A stretch of 64,000 nucleotides of DNA from Clostridium sp. CAG:768 (GCA_000437435.1 FR899623.1:164008-228007), one strand, 5' to 3'; shown: positions 17,714 to 26,221, numbered from the stretch's first letter. Translations and numbers: made by a program. The notes: generated by a model not told the origin, from the sequence alone.

Positions 17714-18709
17714 TTAATCTTTAGTTGGCAAATATGATTGCGGATAGTTATAATCTTCTTTAAATCCAAGATGTCTATACATTTTTAAGGCTTGGAAATT
17801 GTTAGTTTCAGTTGTTGTATTCACTTCTGTAATCGGTTTTATTCCATTATCAGCCATTTCAATAAGTTTTTCTACGGATTTTTTCAACATATGTTTTGAT
17901 AATCCTTTACCTTGATGTTCTTTTCTTATTGAAACTATAGGGATATTAGCGATTCTACCGCCTGTAAGGTTCATAAAACAGAAGCCTACTGGAATATTGT
18001 TATATAACATAACAGTTGTTGCTTCAGGTAAAAATTCTGCATATATATTTTTTACAATTTTAGAAATTATATCACGTGTTCCTTCGATTGTTTTAAATCT
18101 TGGATCAAATAGTGCGTCTGCAGATGTTTCAAAGCCTTCTTGAACAACTTCTACTGCATCTTCAAAATATTTATCCTGCCAGTCTACAAGTCTGTATTCA
18201 TTGTCAAGTTGAGAAAGTTGAGTAGTTTTTAGTATTTCTCTAGAATTTGTACCTGCCATCATAAATCTTAAAACTGCAATTCCTACGAATTTAAATCCAT
18301 ATCTTGCAATATCTCCGATTAAATTCTTTTGCGAACCTAACATAGGGTAGCATACGATTTTGTCTAATCTTTCAGCTTTTGTTAGTTCTAAGAATTTTTT
18401 TATCAAATACATTGCGCGTTCTACCATATTTTCCATTTTGAATGAATGAATTATATTCAGCTCAATAGCTTCAGATATAGCAGTTGTGTATACCAAAAAT
18501 GCTACAGGAATTGTATTATCATATAGAACAAGGCAGTCGATTAAATTCTTTTCAACAGCATCTGTAAAGCCCTCAAAATCTAATGGTTCAAGTTCAAAAT
18601 TGTATTCTGTAACTGCACGATCTCTAAAATCATTGTATACAGTAGCAAAAGCTTTGTAATCATTTGAGGTTAATAATCGGGCTTCAAAGTTGTTGTTTTC
18701 GTCAGTCAT
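17714..18709 (-). CDS. GNAT acetyltransferase, two-domain
   Basis: 331 residues. The C-terminal half carries a GNAT fold with the acetyl-CoA loop VSIRKEHQGKGLSKHML (about residues 262-278) and the late motif NFQALKMYRHLGFKED. The N-terminal half (residues 8-150) also looks like a degenerate GNAT domain (ARLLTSNDYKAF, VAFLVYTT), so the protein is probably a tandem GNAT with one active site. Target molecule unknown. It lies 46 bases downstream of ribBA on the same strand and may share the transcript. Confidence 0.78.
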   Translation of the reverse strand: MTDENNNFEARLLTSNDYKAFATVYNDFRDRAVTEYNFELEPLDFEGFTDAVEKNLIDCLVLYDNTIPVAFLVYTTAISEAIELNIIHSFKMENMVERAMYLIKKFLELTKAERLDKIVCYPMLGSQKNLIGDIARYGFKFVGIAVLRFMMAGTNSREILKTTQLSQLDNEYRLVDWQDKYFEDAVEVVQEGFETSADALFDPRFKTIEGTRDIISKIVKNIYAEFLPEATTVMLYNNIPVGFCFMNLTGGRIANIPIVSIRKEHQGKGLSKHMLKKSVEKLIEMADNGIKPITEVNTTTETNNFQALKMYRHLGFKEDYNYPQSYLPTKD

Positions 18710-18755
18710 TTTCTTAATTCCTTGTTACTCTATTTCCTGTTACAAATTATGATGA

Positions 18756-19964
18756 TTAAATCATATGATGCATTTTATCTTTTTTAGTTTCCATATAACG
18801 TTTATTATATTTATTTATAAACGGCGGTATTTTTACTATATCATGTACAGTTAATCCGTAACCATTCAAACCGACGATTTTTTTAGGATTATTAGTAATT
18901 AAGTTGAAATTGTTAAAACCTAAATCTCTAATTATTTGTGCACCCATGCCGTAATCTCTTAAATCAGGTTTGAAACCTAAAGACACATTTGCTTCTACTG
19001 TATCTTGACCTTCTTCTTGAAGATGGTAGGCTTTAATTTTGTTAATTATACCTATTCCTCTGCCTTCATGACCTTTCATGTAAACAAGAGCACCTTTGCC
19101 ATATTCGTTAATCATTTCAAGTGCGCTGTGTAATTGGTAGTTGCAATCACATTTTAAGCTATGGAAAATATCACCTGTCAGACATTCGCTGTGCACTCTT
19201 ATTAGAGGAATTTTGTCAGAGCCGTCATCTTTTACTAATGCAACGCTTTCTTGACCTGTCATGTGATTTACGTATCCGTAAATTTCGAATTCTCCAAATT
19301 GTGTTGGAAGATGAGCTTCAGCTTCGCGAGTTACAATTTTTTCTGATTTTAAACGGTATGCGATTAATTCGGCAACAGAAATGAACTTAATTCCATGTTT
19401 TTGCGCAAATTCATATAATTCATCACGTTTTGCCATATGTCCGTCTTTTCCCATAATTTCGCACATTGGGCCTGCAGGGATATGTCCGCATAATTTTGCT
19501 AAATCAACAACAGCTTCAGTATGACCTGTACGAGTCAGAACTCCGCCTTTTCTTGCAACACAAGGGAATAAGTGCCCCGGACGTCTCAAGTCAGACGGTT
19601 GAGCGTCAGGTGCAAGACAAACTTCTATTGTCTTTGCTCTATCGAATGCTGAAATTCCAGTTGTTACGCCATATTTTTCATGAGCATCAATGCTTACTGT
19701 AAAAGCTGTTCTCATACTTTCTGTATTTTGTTCTACCATTTGGTGAAGCTGCATTTTTTCTGCAATTTCAGGAGCAATTGCAAGACAGATAAGTCCTTTT
19801 GCATTTTCAGCCATGAATTTTATAATTTCAGGAGTGACCATTTGTCCTGAGCAAATTAAGTCCCCTTCGTTTTCTCTATCTTCATCGTCTGCTACGATAA
19901 TCATTTTGCCGTTTTTAAAGTCTTCTAGAGCAGATTCTATGCTATCAAATTTAAAATTTTCCAT
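18756..19964 (-). CDS. ribBA: Bifunctional DHBP synthase / GTP cyclohydrolase II
   Basis: 402 residues, both early riboflavin steps: ribulose 5-phosphate to 3,4-dihydroxy-2-butanone 4-phosphate and GTP to the pyrimidine precursor. RibB domain residues 1-205 with ADDEDRENEGDL and the RPGHLFP/GHTEA motifs; RibA domain from about 210 with Zn ligands in HSECLTGDIFHSLKCDC and GHEGRGIGI, ending in YMETKKDKMHH. It starts one base after the ribE stop codon. No ribD or ribH is present in this window, so the pathway is split across loci. Confidence 0.97.
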   Translation of the reverse strand: MENFKFDSIESALEDFKNGKMIIVADDEDRENEGDLICSGQMVTPEIIKFMAENAKGLICLAIAPEIAEKMQLHQMVEQNTESMRTAFTVSIDAHEKYGVTTGISAFDRAKTIEVCLAPDAQPSDLRRPGHLFPCVARKGGVLTRTGHTEAVVDLAKLCGHIPAGPMCEIMGKDGHMAKRDELYEFAQKHGIKFISVAELIAYRLKSEKIVTREAEAHLPTQFGEFEIYGYVNHMTGQESVALVKDDGSDKIPLIRVHSECLTGDIFHSLKCDCNYQLHSALEMINEYGKGALVYMKGHEGRGIGIINKIKAYHLQEEGQDTVEANVSLGFKPDLRDYGMGAQIIRDLGFNNFNLITNNPKKIVGLNGYGLTVHDIVKIPPFINKYNKRYMETKKDKMHHMI

Positions 19965-19965
19965 T

Positions 19966-20559
19966 TTACATAAACCCGTTTTCTTTCAAAAAATCTTCTG
20001 TAATATTATTATTTTTCGTTGATAAAAATTTTTCAACATACCTGCCTAAAATATCAGTTTCAATATTCACCAAATCTCCGATTTTTAAATATTTTAGGTT
20101 GGTATTTTCTAATGTATGTGGGATAATTGCAACACTGAAAGTATTATTTTGGTTTTTAGAGACAGTTAAGCTAACCCCGTTAACGGTAATTGAGCCTTTG
20201 TAGACAATGTATTTATCTAATTCTTTTGGTACTTCAAAAGTCATATCACCTAAGTACTTTCCTGTTCCGTCAATGTGTCCTTGTACAATATGACCGCCCA
20301 TTCTCGTTTGTGGGGTAAGTGCTCTTTCTAGATTTACGCATTCACCTGTTTTAAAGCCTTTTGTAATTTTTAAAGTTTCAGCACTTACATCAGCGCTGAA
20401 AGAATTAGAACTCATTGCAACAACTGTTTGACAGCAACCGTCAATCGCTATGCTGTCACCGATTTGGGTATTTTCTAGAACCTTTGAGCATTCAACGATA
20501 AGTTTGTGTCCGTCAAAACTTTTTATAAATCCTGTTTCTTCTACAATCCCTGTAAACAT
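19966..20559 (-). CDS. ribE: Riboflavin synthase alpha chain
   Basis: 197 residues. Dismutates two 6,7-dimethyl-8-ribityllumazine into riboflavin. Two lumazine-binding repeats are visible: MFTGIVEETG at the start with SIAIDGCCQTVV, and GHIVQGHIDGTG with GVSLTVS in the second. Co-oriented and almost abutting ribBA, one operon. The 88 bases upstream show no FMN riboswitch consensus, so regulation by that element is not supported here. Confidence 0.96.
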   Translation of the reverse strand: MFTGIVEETGFIKSFDGHKLIVECSKVLENTQIGDSIAIDGCCQTVVAMSSNSFSADVSAETLKITKGFKTGECVNLERALTPQTRMGGHIVQGHIDGTGKYLGDMTFEVPKELDKYIVYKGSITVNGVSLTVSKNQNNTFSVAIIPHTLENTNLKYLKIGDLVNIETDILGRYVEKFLSTKNNNITEDFLKENGFM

Positions 20560-20582
20560 AAATTTATTTTAACATGAAAAAA

Positions 20583-20610
20583 TTGCAATAAAATATTTTC
20601 CTCATATAAT
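20583..20610 (+). promoter_or_regulatory. Promoter for tpiA
   Basis: TTGCAA at 20583-20588, 16-base spacer, TATAAT at 20605-20610; ATG 38 bases further on, behind AAAAGGAG. Confidence 0.7.
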
Positions 20611-20647
20611 TGAACATGTTAAATGTTTTAAAAAAGGAGAGAATATT

Positions 20648-21442
20648 ATGTCTAGAAAACCTATTATTGCAGGAAACTGGAAAATGAATTTATGCCGTTC
20701 AGAAGCTAAAGAAGTTTTTGAAGGTATTAAAAATTTCGTAAAAGATTATACAGCACAAGAATTACCTACAGTAGTAATTGCTCCTGTATTTACATCAATT
20801 GCAGCAGTAGAAGCTGTAAGATGTGATTGCGGTTGTGGCGGTAACAAAATTTCTATCGCTGGTCAAAACTGCCACTGGGAAAAATCAGGTGCTTATACTG
20901 GTGAAATTTCTGTTGAAATGTTGAAAGATGCAGGTTGTGATTACGTAATTATCGGTCACTCTGAAAGAAGACAATATTTCTCAGAAACTGATGAAATGAT
21001 TAACAAAAAAGCAAAAGCTATTTTAGCTGGCGGATTAATTCCTATTATCTGCTGCGGTGAAACATTAGAACAAAGAGAAGCTGGTGTTACAGATAAACAT
21101 ATCGCATCTCAAATCAAAGCAGCATTAGAAGGTATTTCTTCAGAAGATGTTGCAAAATCAGTTATTGCATACGAACCAATTTGGGCTATCGGAACTGGTA
21201 AAACTTGTGATGCTGATGAAGCTAACAGAGTAATCGCTATGATCAGAAATGTCGTAAAAGAAGTTGCAGGTGCTTCTGCTGCTGATGCTATCAGAATTCT
21301 TTACGGTGGATCTGTTAAACCTTCTACAATTGAAGAACAAATGTCTAAATCAGATATCGATGGTGCTTTAATTGGTGGAGCTTCATTAAAAGCTGACAGC
21401 TTAAACGAAATTATTGAAAAAACTATGAAATTAATGAAATAG
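20648..21442 (+). CDS. tpiA: Triosephosphate isomerase
   Basis: 264 residues, interconverts dihydroxyacetone phosphate and glyceraldehyde 3-phosphate. Seen: GNWKMNL (substrate Lys at about 13), GHSERRQYF (catalytic His), YEPIWAIGTGK (catalytic Glu and loop 6), YGGSVKP and GALIGGASLK phosphate site. An insertion with CDCGCGGNK near residues 58-67, Cys/Gly-rich, is unusual for the family. Highly biased codons, strong SD, own promoter and terminator. Separate from pgk, unlike the pgk-tpi operons of many bacteria. Confidence 0.98.
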   Translation: MSRKPIIAGNWKMNLCRSEAKEVFEGIKNFVKDYTAQELPTVVIAPVFTSIAAVEAVRCDCGCGGNKISIAGQNCHWEKSGAYTGEISVEMLKDAGCDYVIIGHSERRQYFSETDEMINKKAKAILAGGLIPIICCGETLEQREAGVTDKHIASQIKAALEGISSEDVAKSVIAYEPIWAIGTGKTCDADEANRVIAMIRNVVKEVAGASAADAIRILYGGSVKPSTIEEQMSKSDIDGALIGGASLKADSLNEIIEKTMKLMK

Positions 21443-21466
21443 TTTTTGATAATTAAAAAATTAATT

Positions 21467-21496
21467 AGGACAGGAGTTTTTTAATCCTGTCCTTTT
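21467..21496 (+). terminator. Terminator after tpiA
   Basis: Stem AGGACAGGA / TCCTGTCCT followed by TTTT. Confidence 0.9.
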
Positions 21497-21584
21497 TCAT
21501 GATATATGTTATATGTATAAAATGTTATTAAAATAATAATAAATATTATTGAATAATTTATCTCCGATGGGTCTTCCAGACAGG

Positions 21585-21913
21585 GGAACTTTTTATGGAA
21601 AAAGTTCCACAAAACCACCCACACGCTTCATTTGCTAATAACTTGTAATGGCTCAACTTAAATAGGCTTAACTCGCTAACGCTCAAACAAAAGCCTATTT
21701 GAAAATTGTTTCGCCAACAATTATTGCTCATTCCGCTATTGTGGGGAATCAATTAATCACTACTTAACGAAATAATAACAGAGCAGACATTGTTTGAACG
21801 AAGTGAGTTTGTCTGCTTTAAATTGAGTTTAGTAGTGATTAAACGGTTAGCGTGTTTTCTTTTCTTATGTATATTCTTTTCTTTTGCATCGCAACAAAAG
21901 AAAAGAATATACA
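21585..21913. repeat. Cluster of at least six inverted repeats in a non-coding gap
   Basis: The 590-base gap between tpiA and the fab locus holds no credible gene. It contains perfect hairpin arms: GGAACTTTTT/AAAAAGTTCC (21585-21608), AAATAGGCTT/AAGCCTATTT (21660-21700), AATTGTT/AACAATT (21704-21722), TTAATCACTACT/AGTAGTGATTAA (21753-21842) enclosing AGCAGACA/TGTCTGCT (21782-21817), CGCTAAC/GTTAGCG (21674-21852), and a 19-base stem TGTATATTCTTTTCTTTTG at 21868-21886 pairing with 21895-21913 across an 8-base loop. It may be a structured RNA, a cluster of transcription barriers or a relic of a palindromic element. What it does is unknown. Confidence 0.7.
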
Positions 21914-21963
21914 ACAATAAAATTAATTGATTAGATTCGCATAACATATATTATGTTATAAAA

Positions 21964-21993
21964 TTGACAATATATTTGCTTTTATTTTATAAT
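21964..21993 (+). promoter_or_regulatory. Promoter for the rpmF-plsX-fabH transcript
   Basis: TTGACA at 21964-21969, 18-base spacer, TATAAT at 21988-21993. First gene starts 37 bases later. This is a near-consensus promoter placed immediately after the hairpin cluster. Confidence 0.75.
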
Positions 21994-22030
21994 TTAATAT
22001 ACTTGTTAAAGGAAGTAAAAGGAGTGTGAA

Positions 22031-22282
22031 ATGGCACAACAATTTAATGCTCAAAATATAAAAAAAAGAATTTCAGTTTTAGTATTTTTAAAAGGTTCCA
22101 CAGCACCTTTAGTTTTATATGTTGAAAAACCTGAAGAACTTTATGCTGAATTACAACAAGCAATGAAAAGTCCTGCTGCAACTTTAATTGAAAAAGATAC
22201 ATTAGGACCTTTGAAAAAAGTTTGCTTTATCTCTAATCAAGTAGCAGCTTTAGCAATACAAGAAGAACAATACGTAGGATAA
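22031..22282 (+). CDS. Small conserved-looking hypothetical protein
   Basis: 83 residues, family not recognised. Well-formed start with AAGGAG 7 bases upstream. Sequence reads as a small beta-alpha-beta fold: RISVLVFLKGSTAPLVLYVEKPEEL, then a helix and a conserved-looking strand KKVCFISNQVAALAIQEEQYV. First gene of the fatty-acid/ribosomal-protein operon, 8 bases before the DUF177 gene, so a role linked to translation or lipid synthesis is possible but unproven. Confidence 0.65.
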   Translation: MAQQFNAQNIKKRISVLVFLKGSTAPLVLYVEKPEELYAELQQAMKSPAATLIEKDTLGPLKKVCFISNQVAALAIQEEQYVG

Positions 22283-22290
22283 AATATCAA

Positions 22291-22779
22291 ATGGATTACA
22301 AAATTTCTATAGAAGAACTTGAGAATAGCTCTAGTAAGACTCTTGAATTTCATTTCGAAGATAAAATTGAAGGGTTAAATTGTGTTACTCCAATAAGTTC
22401 TGATTTAGAAATAAAATCTTTAGGTGAATTTATCGAAGTCACAGGAAATGTTAAAGGAATTGTTAAACTTGAATGCGATTTATGTTTGAAAGAATTTGAT
22501 TATGAACTCGATTTTTTAATTGATGAAATGTTTGCAAAAGATAAGCTCCTAGAGGATTACGGACAAGAATTTGAGTTGAGAGACGGACAGTTTGTAACAG
22601 ATCTTGATGGCGCAGATGAAATTGATATTTATGACTTATTGTATCAATCTGTAATATTAAATTTACCAAATAAGAAAGTTTGTGGTATAAATTGTAATGG
22701 GGATAAATTTTTAAAAGAAGAAAATTTATCCGATCCGAGATTAGATGTTTTTAAAAATATCAAAATCGAAGGGAAATAA
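22291..22779 (+). CDS. DUF177 (YceD) family protein
   Basis: 162 residues. DUF177/YceD proteins are almost always encoded just before rpmF, as here, and affect 23S rRNA or ribosome assembly in plants and bacteria. The central Cys pair in KLECDLCLKEFDYEL and the acidic strand DEIDIYDLLYQSVILNLPNKKVC, with a final Cys-x-x-x-Cys, fit the family. Position, length and residues agree. Exact reaction or binding partner not established. Confidence 0.85.
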   Translation: MDYKISIEELENSSSKTLEFHFEDKIEGLNCVTPISSDLEIKSLGEFIEVTGNVKGIVKLECDLCLKEFDYELDFLIDEMFAKDKLLEDYGQEFELRDGQFVTDLDGADEIDIYDLLYQSVILNLPNKKVCGINCNGDKFLKEENLSDPRLDVFKNIKIEGK

Positions 22780-22820
22780 GAAATATAAGTAGTATAAGAA
22801 AATAAAAAGGAAAAAGAAAA

Positions 22821-23147
22821 ATGGCAGTACCTAAGAAAAGAACAGGACACTCAGCACAAGGACACAGAAGAAGCAACTGGAAAGCAACAAAACCAGAAAC
22901 TACTAAATGCCCTAACTGCGGAGAAACAGTATTAACACACACAGTATGCACAGCTTGCGGAACATACAAAGGAAAACCTGTAAGCTTAAAAGACAGAGTT
23001 GAAGAAGAAGCAGTTAAAGAAGAAAAGAAACCTGCTAAAAAATCAACTAAAAAAGCGGAAAAAGTAGAAGAAGTTAAAGCAGAAGCAACTGAAGAAGTAA
23101 AAGAAGAAGCTCCTGCAGAAGAATCTGCTGAATCAGAAGAAAAATAG
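22821..23147 (+). CDS. rpmF: Ribosomal protein L32 with long acidic/basic C-terminal extension
   Basis: 108 residues against about 57-60 normally. Residues 1-58 are L32: MAVPKKRTGHSAQGHRR, and a zinc ribbon with C30, C33, C43 and C46. Residues 59-108 form an extension of repeated Glu/Lys/Ala/Val (VKEEKKPAKKSTKKAE, then EEAPAEESAESEEK), probably disordered and exposed on the 50S surface. Gene order DUF177-rpmF-plsX is classical. The extension continues in the same frame with no signs of frameshift. Confidence 0.93.
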   Translation: MAVPKKRTGHSAQGHRRSNWKATKPETTKCPNCGETVLTHTVCTACGTYKGKPVSLKDRVEEEAVKEEKKPAKKSTKKAEKVEEVKAEATEEVKEEAPAEESAESEEK

Positions 23148-23157
23148 ATTATAATAT

Positions 23158-23194
23158 TATAACTTGAATGGTTTTTAAAGCCATTCAAGTTATA
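23158..23194 (+). promoter_or_regulatory. Strong hairpin between rpmF and plsX
   Basis: Perfect 14-base stem TATAACTTGAATGG / CCATTCAAGTTATA with a 9-base loop. It is followed by an A-rich rather than T-rich stretch, so on the + strand it is not a standard terminator; it may be an RNA processing or stability element that sets different levels of L32 and the fab enzymes. Confidence 0.6.
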
Positions 23195-23240
23195 AAAAAA
23201 TAAAAACCGTTATTTTATATAAGACTTTGAGAGGGATAAG

Positions 23241-24299
23241 ATGACAAGAATAGCAATAGATGCAATGGGTGGCGATCATGCTCCACATGAAATAGTTGCA
23301 GGCGCAGTATGGGCAGCTAAAGAATATGGAGTTGCAATTGAGTTAGTAGGGAAACAAGATAGAATCGAGCAAGAACTCGATAAAATTTCTCATGAAGGAT
23401 TTATGACAGATTACGGTAAAGGCGGAGCAGCTAAATACCGTGTAAAAATTGATACTTCTAAACTTGATATTAAAATTACCCATGCTTCTGAAGTAATTGA
23501 AATGGGTGAAGCTCCTGGACAAGCTATCCGTAAAAAGAAAAAGTCATCTATCGTTTTAGCTGTTGATGCTGTAGCTCAGGGAAGTTCTGATGCTGTTGTT
23601 GCAGCAGGATCTACAGGTGCTGCAATGGCATCAAGTTTATTTGGTTTAGGTAGAATCCCAGGTATTGATAGACCTGCTATTGCTGTTACTTTACCTACTA
23701 TTAAAAAACCTATCGTTGTAATTGACGGTGGTGCAAACAGTAATTGTTCTCCAGAAATGTTGTATCAGTTTGCTATTATGGGTGCAACTTTCTCTAAAAA
23801 CGTGTTAGGTATTGAACACCCTAGAGTTGGTGTTTTGAATATCGGTGAAGAAGCTGGAAAAGGTAATGAGTTAGCTCAAGCTACTTATAAATTGTTAGAA
23901 GCTCAACAAGATAAATTAAACTTTGTTGGAAATATTGAAGGAAAAGAAATTTTCTTGAGCGTTTGTGATGTTGTTGTATGTGACGGTTTCGTTGGTAACG
24001 TAGCATTGAAGGTTACTGAAGGAACATCTCAAATGTTATTTAGAATGTTGAAACAAGAATTTAAAGCTGATATTTTAGGAAAAATTATCGGTTTAATGGC
24101 AAAACCTTTCATGAAAAGGATTTATACAAAAATTAATTATGAAGAATTCGGTGGCGCTTTATTGTTAGGCGTTAAGGGGATTACAGTAATCTCTCATGGT
24201 AGAAGTAAAGCATATGCAATTAAAAATGCCGTAAGAGTTGCAAAACACGCTGTAGAAACAGGCGTAAACGAAAAAATAGCTAAGTTTTATGAGGAATAA
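23241..24299 (+). CDS. plsX: Phosphate acyltransferase PlsX
   Basis: 352 residues, soluble enzyme that turns acyl-ACP into acyl-phosphate for PlsY in phospholipid synthesis. MTRIAIDAMGGDHAPHEIV is the family N-terminus; ASEVIEMGEAPGQAIRKKKKSS, AVAAGSTGA-like VVAAGSTGAAM, VIDGGANSNC and the C-terminal GGALLLGVKG are also present. Full length. 5 bases before fabH, same operon. Confidence 0.97.
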   Translation: MTRIAIDAMGGDHAPHEIVAGAVWAAKEYGVAIELVGKQDRIEQELDKISHEGFMTDYGKGGAAKYRVKIDTSKLDIKITHASEVIEMGEAPGQAIRKKKKSSIVLAVDAVAQGSSDAVVAAGSTGAAMASSLFGLGRIPGIDRPAIAVTLPTIKKPIVVIDGGANSNCSPEMLYQFAIMGATFSKNVLGIEHPRVGVLNIGEEAGKGNELAQATYKLLEAQQDKLNFVGNIEGKEIFLSVCDVVVCDGFVGNVALKVTEGTSQMLFRMLKQEFKADILGKIIGLMAKPFMKRIYTKINYEEFGGALLLGVKGITVISHGRSKAYAIKNAVRVAKHAVETGVNEKIAKFYEE

Positions 24300-24304
24300 A
24301 ATAT

Positions 24305-25315
24305 ATGACAGATAAATTAATTCCATTGAGAATTGCAGGGGTAGGATATAGTTTACCTGAAACAGTTATTACAAATGATGATTTAACAAAATTGTATGAA
24401 ACATCAGACGAATGGATTTATACCAGAACCGGTATTAAAGAAAGACGTGTTGTATCAGGTGAACAAAACGCTATTGATTTAGGATTTGAAGCAGCTCAAA
24501 GAGCTTTGGAAAAAGCTAAAATGAATCCTGATGATATTGATTTAATAGTTGCAGCATCTTCTGCTCCACCTGATTTATATCCGGCAATCGCTTGTCATAT
24601 TCATCAAAGATTAGGTATAAAAGCTCAAATTCCTGCATTTGATATTACAGCAGCATGCTCAGGATTAATTTATGGTTTAAGTATTGCAAGAGCTTATGTT
24701 GCATCTGGAATGTACAAAAATATTTTGATTGTTGCAACTGATAATAATTCTCGTTTAGTAAATTGGGAAGACAGATCAACTTCAATTTTATTTGGTGACG
24801 GTGCTGGTGCAATGGTAGTTACTCAAGCTGAAGATGGTATTGATGATATTATCGCAATTGATATTAAAGCTGATGGTAACTATGGTAATTTAATTGAATT
24901 ATCATTTGATGGAAAAAATTGTCCTTTGGTTGAACAATATGAAGAAAAACCAAAAGGTATTAGAATGAATGGCCGTGGAGTATATACATTCGTTGCAAAA
25001 ATTCTTCCTCATTATGTAGAAAATTTAATCACTAATGCAGGGTTAAAAGCAGAAGATATTGATTATCTAATTCCGCACCAAGCTAATATTAGAATTATTC
25101 AAGCTGTTCAAGAAAGATTGGGATATTCTGATGATAAAGTAGTTACAAATATTAAATACTATGGAAATACATCAGCAGCATCTATTCCTATTGCATTAGC
25201 AGAGAGCGTAGAAAAAGGTAATGTAAAATTAGGTACTACTGCTGTACTATGCGGTTTTGGCGCAGGTATGACTTGGGGCGGTGCAATTGTTAGACTAAGA
25301 GAAGGAATTTGTTAA
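24305..25315 (+). CDS. fabH: Beta-ketoacyl-ACP synthase III
   Basis: 336 residues, condenses acetyl-CoA with malonyl-ACP to start fatty-acid synthesis. Catalytic triad visible: Cys in ITAACSGLIYG (about residue 118), His in YLIPHQANIRI, Asn in NIKYYGNTSAASIP. N-terminal GVGYSLPETVITNDDL and TRTGIKERR are family landmarks. Stop codon overlaps the start of a 33-codon ORF. Confidence 0.97.
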   Translation: MTDKLIPLRIAGVGYSLPETVITNDDLTKLYETSDEWIYTRTGIKERRVVSGEQNAIDLGFEAAQRALEKAKMNPDDIDLIVAASSAPPDLYPAIACHIHQRLGIKAQIPAFDITAACSGLIYGLSIARAYVASGMYKNILIVATDNNSRLVNWEDRSTSILFGDGAGAMVVTQAEDGIDDIIAIDIKADGNYGNLIELSFDGKNCPLVEQYEEKPKGIRMNGRGVYTFVAKILPHYVENLITNAGLKAEDIDYLIPHQANIRIIQAVQERLGYSDDKVVTNIKYYGNTSAASIPIALAESVEKGNVKLGTTAVLCGFGAGMTWGGAIVRLREGIC

Positions 25316-25416
25316 TGGGTATTGTTTATAACCTTGAAACAATACGTTCTTGTAAAGAAAAACTTGGTCTTTTGAATGAAGATGTATTTACAAAATCTTC
25401 TGTAAAAAATGAATAA
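25315..25416 (+). CDS. Possible 33-residue peptide gene coupled to fabH
   Basis: ATG overlaps the fabH stop (TAATG) and has AAGGA about 8 bases upstream inside fabH, the arrangement of a translationally coupled gene. The 33 residues (start MGIVYNLETIRSCKEKLG, end VKNE) are polar with one Cys, one possible amphipathic helix. No family recognised; could equally be the remnant of a longer gene. Ribosome coupling is the main support. Confidence 0.42.
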   Translation: MGIVYNLETIRSCKEKLGLLNEDVFTKSSVKNE

Positions 25417-25487
25417 TTAAATAAATTTCCTAAAAAAGTTTTATAAAACTTAATAATATATAAAAAATATAGCAATTTTATATCAAT

Positions 25488-25527
25488 AAAAGACTTTATT
25501 AAAGTATAAGTTTAATAAAGTCTTTTT
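25488..25527 (+). terminator. Terminator after the fabH unit
   Basis: AAAGACTTTATTAAA / TTTAATAAAGTCTTTTT, AT-rich 15-base stem with a T run. It ends the plsX-fabH transcript before the next unknown gene. Confidence 0.82.
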
Positions 25528-25543
25528 GTTGAAAGGAGAATAT

Positions 25544-26098
25544 ATGGGTTTTCTATCTATTAATAAAATTATAGGACCTCAAGAGAACAATCATACAAAT
25601 AGTACTAATAGTGTTACAAATCAAAATCTTAATTCTGTTTTTACAAAAGGTAAGTATAATATTACTTCTAAACCTACTAATGTAATAGATGTTAATAACG
25701 AAGAAGATGCTATTAAAACTCTTTTAAATAATCAACAGCAAAATCAAGAAAAATTAAAATTAGATAGAGAATTTAATCAATTGAAAGAAACTCTTTTGGA
25801 AAATAGTAAAATTACAAAACGAGAAGATCCTAAACTTGGGACTTGTTATAGTTGCAGAGGCCATGAAACTAATATGAGAGGAAGGCAAGGAGCAATTGAT
25901 TTAGCTGCACTTGCATTAAGAGATTTAGTTGATGGAAAAAAAGAATATCTTGAGCTATCAAAGAAAAATAAGAAAGATTTAACAGATGATCAGCTTTTAC
26001 AAATGTTCAGTTATGAACAAACATTAAAATCAATGCAGTTGACTATTGATAATAATGGTAATCTTGTAAATATTGAAAATTGCGAATATAGTTATTAA
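25544..26098 (+). CDS. Hypothetical protein, Asn-rich N-terminus
   Basis: 184 residues, family not recognised. ATG at 25544 (MGFLSINKIIG) is chosen since AAAGGAG lies 7 bases upstream; the frame is open slightly further. Residues 10-40 are Asn/Thr/Ser-rich, followed by a coiled Lys/Glu/Gln stretch. A Cys pair (TCYSCRGHE) and RGRQGAIDLAALALRDLVDG form a likely helical segment. No signal peptide. Sits inside the fab locus, own terminator on each side, so may be independently expressed. Confidence 0.6.
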   Translation: MGFLSINKIIGPQENNHTNSTNSVTNQNLNSVFTKGKYNITSKPTNVIDVNNEEDAIKTLLNNQQQNQEKLKLDREFNQLKETLLENSKITKREDPKLGTCYSCRGHETNMRGRQGAIDLAALALRDLVDGKKEYLELSKKNKKDLTDDQLLQMFSYEQTLKSMQLTIDNNGNLVNIENCEYSY

Positions 26099-26128
26099 AT
26101 ATTCTTTATTTAATAATTTAATAATTTA

Positions 26129-26158
26129 ATAAAGGCATACATTTTGTATGTCTTTATT
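26129..26158 (+). terminator. Terminator before fabD
   Basis: AATAAAG-CATAC / GTATG-CTTTATT stem with an ATTTT loop; moderately T-rich end. Confidence 0.65.
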
Positions 26159-26162
26159 ATTG

Positions 26163-26191
26163 TTGTAATTTTAGGGTGTTTGTATTATAAT
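26163..26191 (+). promoter_or_regulatory. Promoter for fabD
   Basis: TTGTAA at 26163-26168, 17-base spacer, TATAAT at 26186-26191, 31 bases before the fabD ATG. Confidence 0.65.
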
Positions 26192-26221
26192 TTATACATA
26201 ATTAAAAGAGAGGGATATGAT

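Noticed and set aside
19966..20647. FMN riboswitch before ribE
   Set aside because: The 88-base upstream gap shows no conserved FMN aptamer segments.
21558..21947. Two minus-strand ORFs of 64 codons in the hairpin cluster
   Set aside because: They lack SDs and follow the arms of the inverted repeats, so coding is not supported.
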